Assembly (NCBI GenBank): GCA_004325065.1 | Contig: PITI01000050.1 | Coordinates: 1-27,747 of the forward strand | Reading direction: 5' to 3' | Source of the DNA: Hamiltosporidium magnivora | Taxonomy: Eukaryota > Microsporidia > Dubosqiidae | DNA length: 27,747 nt | Shown: in pieces, positions 20,169 through 27,747 of the stretch | Layout of the letters: every line of letters begins with the position of its first letter | Position numbering within the stretch: the first letter of the stretch is position 1 | Translations under genes and position numbers: made by a program | The notes under the pieces: model-generated | The model's database searches: none | Told to the model about the DNA's origin: nothing | What the model saw: the letters and a program-made list of their open reading frames with translations, nothing else

Positions 20169-21768
20169 TGCTCATTAGCTTTTTAAACTCTGTTTCTAAT
20201 AGTCGAAGAAAATTTTTAGAATTTATATCATTATTATAACAGTAATTTAAAACAAAGTGGAACAGAGAAAAAGCATGAAGGCGCAGTTTTTGCAAATCTT
20301 GAATACTATCAGTATCTTGATCATTTCTTCTAAAAAGTTCTTTTGATCTTGTTATCAGTGAATTGTATTGTTTATCAACATACTTTGGCCTCACTGTAGT
20401 ATTAAAAAATTGTAGCTTGGTATCAGAAAATATGCCTGAATAGTATTCTATAATTTGTATAATAAAATTTTTTTCATTGAGTATTTTTTCTAATTCACTA
20501 GAGAAATTTTGTGAAAAGGTTTCGGTATTGAGGCAATTCCTATCGAATGAGGCCGTAGAATTGTAAGCTCTGACTATTTTTTTAATTTCATTCGATTCAA
20601 ACAAAAATCCAAGATCCGTTATGAAATCTATATCAAGGTTAGTAGATGATTTTAATTTACTGACAATTGAATTAACATTGCGTCTTTTAATCCCGATAGA
20701 CATGATATTTAATATCTTAAGGTAATCATCGTTTAGATTCAATCCAAAACTACAAACTACAAAGATTATTTCTATGATTGTATTTGAATTTTTGTCCAAA
20801 ACATCGTTTAAGGTTTTATATATCGAATGATTCGATTTTTTAATTAATCTCAGGTTATCAGTATATAGTCTTTCTCTTGTTAATAACAGAATACTTTCGA
20901 TGCTTTTCATTGCTAAAAATACGGAAATAAAGCATCTTTTTGAAACATCTATCGACTCAAGTCTTTCCTTAAAAAACCTTTTTAAAGAAATAAGAAATGT
21001 ACTTCTGGCTATAATTTCATCATTTTTTGTAAATATACTTATTTTATCGATTTCTTCTTCAAATATCATCCGAAATGAGGCACTGAAATTGGGTTGAGTT
21101 TCAATTAATTGTCGTTCAATAAAACAAATATTTTTAATAAATTCTGTATAATTTTTTTCTGTATTTTGTTCAAAAAATACGTGAAGAAAATACTGATTAT
21201 TTAAAAACATATGGATTTGTGGTAAATCGGATTGAGAATCATCTTTAAAAGAAAGAACTGACTTAAAAACACCCTGGAGGGTTTGATGAAGACTACTTTG
21301 CTTCCTAAATTCTTTAGGAGGGAAATTTTTTGAAACTAACGGCTTTTTTAAGGACTTTATGTATGACTGTTTATCCGTAGAATGATTGCAATGCCTTGGA
21401 ACTCCAGTTGATGTTCTCATTAACTCCCCTGATTTAGGAAAGGCATTGACATTAGAATCAAATACATGTGCTCTAACCCCAGCATTTGAACCATGTGAAG
21501 AATTATAAGATGATCGTTGAGCTTCGTTGGGGTTAATTTCGTCTGTGATTTGAATGCCTAGAGGTTGCCAGGATACACTTATGTTGCCACAACCTCTATC
21601 TTTAGCTTGGAGGTCAGTTCTCAAAACTACCCGTGTAAAATATATTCGCTTAGCTGTACTTTCTATTGATGTATTTGTCAAATTTCTATTGGTTTGCGTG
21701 TCCTGAGAACAAAATATAAACGACCATAAAACAAAAAAAATAATTTTTTTGTACGAAGCAAGACACAT
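20164..21768 (-). CDS. Predicted secreted protein of unknown function, 534 residues
   Basis: I do not recognise a family. Residues 1-22 form a convincing signal peptide: a short basic start, a hydrophobic core (IIFFVLWSFIF), then CSQ as a likely cleavage zone. Residues 23-160 are polar and low in hydrophobics (rich in N, S, T, Q and R), with scattered cysteines, and look disordered. Residues 160-534 look mostly helical, with regular leucine, isoleucine and phenylalanine, and no second transmembrane segment is obvious. Many N-x-S/T sites are present, but microsporidia are thought to lack N-glycosylation, so these may be unused. CCCC three bases before the ATG supports the start. The gene runs opposite to its neighbours and is isolated. 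Secretion suggests a role at the parasite surface or towards the host cell; that is inference. Confidence 0.85.
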   Translation of the reverse strand: MCLASYKKIIFFVLWSFIFCSQDTQTNRNLTNTSIESTAKRIYFTRVVLRTDLQAKDRGCGNISVSWQPLGIQITDEINPNEAQRSSYNSSHGSNAGVRAHVFDSNVNAFPKSGELMRTSTGVPRHCNHSTDKQSYIKSLKKPLVSKNFPPKEFRKQSSLHQTLQGVFKSVLSFKDDSQSDLPQIHMFLNNQYFLHVFFEQNTEKNYTEFIKNICFIERQLIETQPNFSASFRMIFEEEIDKISIFTKNDEIIARSTFLISLKRFFKERLESIDVSKRCFISVFLAMKSIESILLLTRERLYTDNLRLIKKSNHSIYKTLNDVLDKNSNTIIEIIFVVCSFGLNLNDDYLKILNIMSIGIKRRNVNSIVSKLKSSTNLDIDFITDLGFLFESNEIKKIVRAYNSTASFDRNCLNTETFSQNFSSELEKILNEKNFIIQIIEYYSGIFSDTKLQFFNTTVRPKYVDKQYNSLITRSKELFRRNDQDTDSIQDLQKLRLHAFSLFHFVLNYCYNNDINSKNFLRLLETEFKKLMSK

Positions 21769-21776
21769 AATGGGGT
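21769..21776 (-). promoter_or_regulatory. CCCC start signal of the secreted-protein gene
   Basis: On the minus strand the context is TACCCCATT followed by ATG, with the C-run complementary to 21772-21775, three bases upstream of the start codon. Confidence 0.55.
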
Positions 21777-23039
21777 AATTTTCTTCTTATTTTTTATTTC
21801 TCGAAAAACCAAAAAAGGTATATTATAATTTCTTATTTTGCAATTGGCATTTTTATTGTTTGGTTTGATCAAAATATATATTTTAATTGATGATAAAAAA
21901 AACGTATTTGAAATTATTCCAAATTTAATAATTTGGTTTCATTAGAATTAATCTATCTAAAGAGATTATATTTTTATAATCTTAATATTTCGTAAAAAAA
22001 TTATGTTATTAATTAGAAATTTTTTTGTACCCAAAATAGAAAAATTAAAATCGAACATACGAAAAAAAAATTTATTTTTTATATAAAGTTCAACTTTAAT
22101 ACAATTTACAATAAAGTATATTATATTGTTCTGGACTTCATTAATCTAATTTTTCTACTAATATTTGAAATGTATGTTCAAATGTTTAGAATATCTGTCT
22201 TATATATAGAAATTGACCAAGTATTATTCCAAGTTTACATTCTCTTTGATAATTGAAATTATCTCATGTTAAAATTTAAAATTCTTCAGCAATTCAATTT
22301 CATTATTTAAAAATTCTTTTCCTAGTTCTAAATTTAGTTCTGTTATTAGTTATCGATCACTAAAAATCCTAGCGATATCTTATAAGTAAATATTATTTTC
22401 TTAATTTTTGCATATTTATAATAACTTATTCAATTAAGTTATTCTTTTACAAAATTTTCGCAGTTTATATCAATTTTATTATTCCTAATCAATTGTTGAA
22501 AATTTGATTTATTGTAATTTAATTTTTTTTAGACCCAATTTGGTTATATTAATTTCCTATTTTGGTCAGATGAACAACAACTTCGATTTTTATTTTCTCA
22601 TATTTTATAAATCATGAAATATCTGATTTTAATGGATTTAGCAGACAGATTATAATCAAAAAAAGAAAATATTGGAAGTTGTTTTATATACTAGATTAAA
22701 AAGTCTTGAAATGAGTAATTAAATGTTTGCAGACGTATTTTGACTGTAAAGGTTTAAAGTAACGAAATAAATAGCAAAAAAATTAAAGATCTACATTTTT
22801 TTAAGCTATAGTAACAAAAACCCACTAATAAAATATTGAATTAAAATTATAAATGAGAAGTCATACAAATTTACTTATTTATTTCATAAAGTTAATCCAT
22901 TACAATTTTATATGTTTTAAACCCCTTCTTTAATATTACTCGTTGCTTTGTGCGTTTAAAATACTTCAAAATACATGTGGAAACTGATTTTTTTGGTCTT
23001 CTATATACTAGAGGAATTTATTTTTATTACATCTTTATT
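21777..23039. other. Presumed promoter and spacer, no gene seen
   Basis: Extremely A/T-rich, with stops in every frame. The 5' region of the minus-strand secreted-protein gene must lie at its left end. Nothing else is recognised before dispersed repeat C. Confidence 0.55.
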
Positions 23040-23770
23040 TTAAATTTATGGTGGAGAGAGAATAACCACATAAAAAATCGTTTCGTTGGCAATAAGTATG
23101 CGAGATTGATATATGGAATTATTGTTTGGATTTTTAGTGGGTATAAAAGCATACTACGTCTTCGGTTGTTCCATGAGATTTGTATGAGGAGTACAGATCT
23201 ACGAAATGGCGAAACATTTTCTACAAATTTATTTGTGGTTTTTTATGTAACTAGATTGCAGACCACGTCTGAAAATGTAGGTAATTGGCATGTAAAAGCA
23301 TAGAAACCTAGCCTTGTTCTCACTCGGGTTGAAGACTTTGCGCATGTGAGATATAAAAAACAAGTCCATTCAAATCCTGTAGAGCTAAGTAGCAGGTTAT
23401 ACCTTTTGGTGTGACATTGCACTGTATAAGATGACCTAGGTAAGTCGCCGTGATATATCTTGGTCAAAATTTTATTTGGATCGGAATAGCGTAGGGTAAA
23501 TAAAAAAGCTGCAAAATTTTGGGGAGCCTGAGGGCTTCGGCTTTCACTCAAACTCCATGTAACTAACCTGAACTTTTTTTTGGCAACTTCCTCGCTCATT
23601 AATTAGATTTTACACACTATTTAGGCAAAAATCTTGAGATGTTGGTATCGTAAGGAGTACCGATGGAGTGTCAAGGGAACAATTATTTATGATAAACCCA
23701 TAAATGCCTTGGTATCATAAAAACAAATAAAACGTGCCACTGTTTTAAAAAGTTTTGATATTCCTACAAT
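23040..23770 (+). repeat. Dispersed repeat family, copy C
   Basis: Full-length counterpart of copy B in the same orientation, sharing the ordered anchors listed there. It retains longer open frames than B: a plus frame ending at 23303 and a 118-residue minus frame at 23243-23599. In both copies the plus frame gives LRNGETFST-x-LFVVFYVTR and the minus frame gives QCHT-x-RYNLLLS. Because both strands are open across the same conserved block, either frame, or neither, may be an old coding sequence. No known transposase or reverse-transcriptase motif is visible. A 24-base-scale match at the left end (TAACCACATAAAAAA) and the TACCGATGGAGT block near 23660 mark its two halves. Confidence 0.75.
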
Positions 23771-24177
23771 AAAATGGAAATATTTTATTTTTATAAATTT
23801 TATTTCTTTTATTTTCAAAGTAACCTATGAAATTAAACTGCTGACATTCTTTGCTATTATTTTTATAAAAACACAAACAGGTAAATCTAAAGACGAATAA
23901 TTATATTTTTGGTTTCTAATACGATTTTATTCTAAATAAATATACTATAGGATCGTTTAATTACAAAAGCACCAATTTCTTCCCGAAAATATATTTTTAA
24001 ATCTTTAAGATTTTTTTTAAACATAAGACATACTTAATATCAAGGGCATCATTACATATTTGCAGTGTCATCATCATTTTTTTCGTATCTCAAATATTAT
24101 GAATAGATTTAAGCAGGTCCTTGTTGCAATATTAATTATAATTTATACAAGTTTTAAAAAATACTTTGTAATATCTT
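23771..24177. other. A/T-rich spacer, nothing recognised
   Basis: No gene, RNA or repeat is seen between dispersed repeat C and the minisatellite. Confidence 0.5.
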
Positions 24178-24406
24178 TTTGTAGTTTAAATTTGTATTTT
24201 AAATTTGTATTTTAAATTTTTAGTTTAAATTTGTATTTTGTATTTGTAGTTGAAATTTGTAGTTGAAATTTGTATTTTAAATTTGTATTTTAAATTTTTA
24301 GTTTAAAACGGTATTTTGTATTTGTAGTTTAAATCCGTGTTGAAATTTTTAGTTTAAATTTGTAGTTGAAATTTGTAGTTGAAATCCGTATTTTAAATTT
24401 GTATTT
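24178..24406. repeat. 13-bp minisatellite, about 17.5 units
   Basis: Tandem units of 13 bp (consensus TTTGTAKTTTAAA) begin at 24178. All are 13 bp except unit 13, at 24334, which has lost one base. Variants fall into a few types: GTAGTTTAAA, GTATTTTAAA, TTAGTTTAAA, GTATTTTGTA and GTAGTTGAAA endings. Units 2-5 and 8-11 have the same variant order, giving a higher-order period of six units (78 bp). The array ends 110 bp before the SMC2 start codon, so it lies in or next to that gene's promoter. The unit length is not a multiple of three and no long frame crosses it. Confidence 0.92.
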
Positions 24407-24497
24407 ACTTAAGATTTATTTATTAATTTTATTAACCATTTATTTCCTTCTGCCCATCTAAATATTTAATACAATATTTACAATTATTTCTAAAACC

Positions 24498-24516
24498 ATT
24501 TATAGAAAACCCTTCA
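24498..24516 (+). promoter_or_regulatory. TATA-like box and CCC start signal of SMC2
   Basis: A TTTATA element at 24498-24503 is followed by ACCCTTCA, with CCC at 24510-24512, four bases before the ATG at 24517. This matches the close CCC-to-ATG spacing at the 191-residue gene and the secreted-protein gene. Confidence 0.5.
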
Positions 24517-27500
24517 ATGTATTTGAAAGAAATAATTTTAGATGGATTTAAATGTTACGAAAAAAGAACAATAATTCCTGACCTACATGAATCTTTTAAC
24601 GCTATTACTGGTATGAATGGTGCAGGTAAGAGTAATATAATAGATGGTATAATATTTGTATTAGGAATTGATACAAATAAATTATTGAGGGTTTCTTCAA
24701 TAAAAGAAGTAATAAATATTCATCGAAAAGAGTGTAAAGTTACTTTGATTTTTAATAATTATGAAAAATCTTTAAGTCCAGTTGGTTATGTTAATTATGA
24801 TGTATTAAATATTATGAGATGTGTAGATGAAGAAGGTAAAAGCAAGTATTTTTTAAATGGGCATCCATGTACCAATTCTACTATTTCTAAGTTGTTTTCT
24901 AGTACTGGTCTTGGGATTATGAAAGGATCATCTTATCCACATTTTGTTGTAATGCAAGGACATATAACAAAAATATTGAGCATGAAAAGTAACGATTTGT
25001 ATAATTTAATTCAAGAAACAGCAGGAACCAGGTTTTATGAATCTGAAAAGGAAAAATCACTTGTAATACTTCAAAAGAAAGAAAAAAAGTTAAAAGAGGC
25101 AAGTGAAAGTCTATTTAGAAGAATTTCTCCTTTTTTTGTTCAGTTGAAAGAAGAAAGACAGGCATATTTGGAACAAAAAAATATGGAAATGAAAAAGAAA
25201 CAAAATATTGAAAGAGAAATTTTATTACAGAAAGAAATTGAATCGAACGAGTATAGCAAAGTTGCATTGGAGATTTTAGAAAATTTAAAAAATTATAAAT
25301 TTAATAAAAATGAATTAAAAGAAATTGAAAATAAATTAGAAGAAGTAAGAAATTTAGAAAATGATGATAATTTTTTAAAAATACAAAAAGAATTAGAAAT
25401 AGAAAAATTAAAACTTGAAAAACTCAATGCATTTAATGATTCAGATGAATATGAAAAGAAGGAACAGGAATTACAATATCTAAATTCTTTTGTAGATAAT
25501 ATTGATGAAATGAAAGAAAAGGAAAGATATTTGATGGAGGAATTGAAGAACCAGGAAAATAATTTTTTAGGAATTAAAAGTATTTGTAGTAATAAAGTTG
25601 ATCGGGTAGAAGAAATAAGTAGATTGAAAATAGAAATGAATCGGTTGGAAATATTTTTAAAAAATAATCAAGGATTAAATGATTTCTCTATTGATGATAT
25701 TCAGAATAAAATCAAGGAAATTGAAGAATATTATGTTTCAGATGAAGAAATTAATAATTTACAAAATAAAATAAACGAATTTAAAAGTAAAATTGCATAT
25801 CCAATTATAGAAGGAGTATTTGGTATTTTGGAAGAGAATTTTTCAATAATTGATAAAAAATATGAAGAAGCTATATATTCTTCGATGGGTAGTCGATCAA
25901 AATTTTTGGTGGTGAAGAATGAAAAAATAGGAAACGAATTATTATCTTCTAATAATAGCAGTATCAGTATAATACCATTGAATAAAATTAAACCAAAAAT
26001 TGTTCCAGGAGATATTTTAAGAAATGTCAGACAATTGGGTGGAATTCCTATTACAGAACTTATAAATTTTGATGAAGAAGTAAGTAAAGCAATGGAATTC
26101 GTATTTAATGGATATTTTTTATTTGAAAATAAAGAAAATGCAAGAAAGGCATGTTATGATTATAAAGTGATTGGAGTTACTCTTGATGGAACATTATACG
26201 ATCCTAAAGGTACATTATGTGGTGGAAAAATAATTTGTAAAAATATTATTTTTAGACGAAAAGATTTGTTGGAATTGGAACAAAATTTTAAAGAAAAAAA
26301 GGAAAACAAAAGAATTTATGAAAAAGAAAAATATAATTTAAATGAATTGAAGAGCAAAATATGCAATTTAAGAGAAATAAAAAAGGCTAAAAATGATATT
26401 CAAATTATTGAAAATTCAATTAAATTTTTAAATAAATTGATAGAATCTAAGGTGGATTACAGTTCGGAATTATCTTCTTTACGACAGAATATTGTAAAAA
26501 AAATTCGAGAAAAAGAAGAATTTTTAAGGAGAAAAAATGTTTTAGAAACTGAAATATTTGAATTAAAAAATAAAATTAAAAGTAAAAAAGAAGATGAAAA
26601 AAATATTTTGAAGAAAATTTTACAGTTAGAAGGGTTTAGAAGACAAAGCGAAATAAAAATATCGAAAAAATCTATCGGTGAACGAGAAGAAGAATCGTTG
26701 GAACTTAAACGTAAGCATTTGGTACAGAATATATTGAAATCGAAATCTAAGATTTCAAAGCTGCGAGAATTATTAAAAGAATTTAAATCTGGAAAAAATG
26801 AAAATTCTAAAAGTCATTTACCAGTTCAATTTCAAGAAATATCAGATGTGCTTGATGATTTTAAACTTTCATCTAACATTTTTAATGTGGATTTAAAAAT
26901 ATTTGATGTGAAGAAAGAAGATGAATTAAAAAAAGAATTATTTTCTGTACGAAAGGAAATTGAAATGTCTAAAAATATTAAAAAATTTCGAATGGATCCA
27001 AGAAATTTTGATTTATTAGAAAAAAATGATGAAATAATTAAAGAACTCCAAGAAAAAATAAAAAAATTAGAAAATGATAAAATGAGAATCAACAAAAGTA
27101 TTAACCAATTACATGAATTAAGTATAAAAGAGATAGAAAGAGCTTTTAATCATATAAATAATAAAATTGGAACTTTTATAAATTTCTTTATTAAAGATGC
27201 CGATGCTAGAATAATTAAAAATGAAGATGAATATCTCTTAAAAGTTAAAATGGGAAATTGGAAAGATTCATTGGTAGAACTTAGCGGAGGTCAACGGTCT
27301 TTAATGGCTTTAAGTCTTATATTTTCTATGTTAACATATAAAACAGCACCTTTCTATATTTTTGATGAGGTTGATTCTGCTTTAGATTTGAGTCATACAC
27401 AAGCAATTGGGGAAATAATAAAAAAAGAATTTAAAAATTCACAATTTATTGCTATAAGTCTTAAAGATGGTATGTACAGCAATGCTAATAATATTTATCG

Positions 27501-27561
27501 TGTGTTTGTAGATGATGGATATTCCCAGATTGGTATTTTGAAACATTATAAGACATTATAA
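24517..27561 (+). CDS. SMC2: SMC2, condensin ATPase subunit (structural maintenance of chromosomes 2)
   Basis: Core ATPase of condensin, which would pair with SMC4 to compact chromosomes in the nucleus. The N-terminal head has the Walker A loop G32-MNGAGKS39, followed by the conserved NIIDGIIFVLG. A first coiled coil runs from about 170 to 425. The hinge lies at about 428-575 and ends with the typical TLYDPKGTLCGG pattern. A second coiled coil runs from about 580 to 880. The C-terminal head has the LSGGQRS signature at 922-928 and Walker B FYIFDEVD at 946-953 with D950-E951, followed by ALDLSHTQ and SLKDGM, wording characteristic of SMC2 rather than SMC1, 3 or 4. At 1014 residues it is shorter than usual (about 1170-1200), the loss lying mostly in the coiled coils. 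All catalytic motifs are present, so it should be functional. The start is fixed by the IILDGFKCY opening and the CCC context. Confidence 0.96.
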   Translation: MYLKEIILDGFKCYEKRTIIPDLHESFNAITGMNGAGKSNIIDGIIFVLGIDTNKLLRVSSIKEVINIHRKECKVTLIFNNYEKSLSPVGYVNYDVLNIMRCVDEEGKSKYFLNGHPCTNSTISKLFSSTGLGIMKGSSYPHFVVMQGHITKILSMKSNDLYNLIQETAGTRFYESEKEKSLVILQKKEKKLKEASESLFRRISPFFVQLKEERQAYLEQKNMEMKKKQNIEREILLQKEIESNEYSKVALEILENLKNYKFNKNELKEIENKLEEVRNLENDDNFLKIQKELEIEKLKLEKLNAFNDSDEYEKKEQELQYLNSFVDNIDEMKEKERYLMEELKNQENNFLGIKSICSNKVDRVEEISRLKIEMNRLEIFLKNNQGLNDFSIDDIQNKIKEIEEYYVSDEEINNLQNKINEFKSKIAYPIIEGVFGILEENFSIIDKKYEEAIYSSMGSRSKFLVVKNEKIGNELLSSNNSSISIIPLNKIKPKIVPGDILRNVRQLGGIPITELINFDEEVSKAMEFVFNGYFLFENKENARKACYDYKVIGVTLDGTLYDPKGTLCGGKIICKNIIFRRKDLLELEQNFKEKKENKRIYEKEKYNLNELKSKICNLREIKKAKNDIQIIENSIKFLNKLIESKVDYSSELSSLRQNIVKKIREKEEFLRRKNVLETEIFELKNKIKSKKEDEKNILKKILQLEGFRRQSEIKISKKSIGEREEESLELKRKHLVQNILKSKSKISKLRELLKEFKSGKNENSKSHLPVQFQEISDVLDDFKLSSNIFNVDLKIFDVKKEDELKKELFSVRKEIEMSKNIKKFRMDPRNFDLLEKNDEIIKELQEKIKKLENDKMRINKSINQLHELSIKEIERAFNHINNKIGTFINFFIKDADARIIKNEDEYLLKVKMGNWKDSLVELSGGQRSLMALSLIFSMLTYKTAPFYIFDEVDSALDLSHTQAIGEIIKKEFKNSQFIAISLKDGMYSNANNIYRVFVDDGYSQIGILKHYKTL

Positions 27562-27747
27562 GTTTTAAAGAGATTTTTTGTTATTTTAAAGTATTTGTTT
27601 TTAATTAATTTAATATTTTATAAAATTTTCATTTTTTTGTGTCTGTTCTTTAATTTATTTAATATTATGTTTGACACACCCTTATTTCACAGGGAGGAAC
27701 CACGTTAGAGGAACCGACCATAAACATAACTGAAGAGTCGGATTTAG
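27562..27747. other. 3' flank of SMC2, then an abrupt composition change
   Basis: The first 110 bases are A/T-rich 3' flank with no clear AATAAA. From about 27672 the DNA becomes much richer in G and C and includes GAGGAACC twice within 25 bases. On the minus strand it is open in two frames (22 and 26 codons) from the window edge to stops. It could be the edge of a mobile element or the tail of a convergent gene; too little is visible to decide. Confidence 0.4.

Noticed and set aside
26832..27095. Minus-strand frame of 87 residues inside SMC2
   Set aside because: It is a shadow of the coiled-coil coding sequence; the plus-strand gene has all SMC motifs.
1..27747. tRNA, rRNA or CRISPR features
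   Set aside because: I looked for GGTTCGA-type B boxes, conserved rRNA segments and spaced direct repeats on both strands and found none that form a credible gene or array. A covariance-model scan would be needed to exclude a diverged tRNA.

Overview
The window looks like a gene-poor piece of a nuclear genome from a microsporidian, a fungus-related intracellular parasite, probably from a lineage with a large, repeat-rich genome. The support is: very A/T-rich DNA; intron-less genes encoding shortened versions of eukaryotic proteins (a 603-residue Nedd4/Rsp5-type HECT ubiquitin ligase with one WW domain, and a 1014-residue SMC2); two lineage-specific proteins with N-terminal secretion signals, one of them rich in leucine-rich repeats; and a C-run upstream of every accepted start codon, which matches the CCC-type start signal described for microsporidia. 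The genus is not proven. I do not name one, although large-genome parasites of aquatic arthropods would fit.

Layout. 1-483 is an A/T-rich lead-in ending in a C5 run and a TATA-like box. 484-2295 (+) is the HECT ligase. 2296-7111 has no gene I can support. 7112-7687 (+) is a 191-residue orphan. 7688-10757 holds two short tandem duplications, the most decayed copy of a dispersed repeat, and a perfect 13-bp hairpin. 10758-13274 (+) is the LRR protein. 13275-20163 is gene-empty but structured: a full copy of the dispersed repeat, a cluster of three hairpins, a fragment of the same repeat, a 220-bp SINE-like insertion with a perfect 14-bp target-site duplication, and another perfect hairpin. 20164-21768 (-) is a predicted secreted orphan. 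21769-24516 holds a second full copy of the dispersed repeat and a 13-bp minisatellite that ends about 110 bp before the next gene. 24517-27561 (+) is SMC2. The last 75 bases change abruptly in composition and may be the edge of another element.

The five genes cover about a third of the window and do not form a pathway or operon. The ligase (ubiquitin transfer) and SMC2 (condensin, chromosome compaction) are housekeeping genes. The LRR protein and the 534-residue protein are candidate secreted or surface proteins. The most informative non-coding feature is the recent-looking retroposon at 17961-18180, which implies that LINE-type retrotransposition machinery has acted in this genome. I found no tRNA or rRNA gene, no CRISPR array, and no convincing novel multi-gene system.
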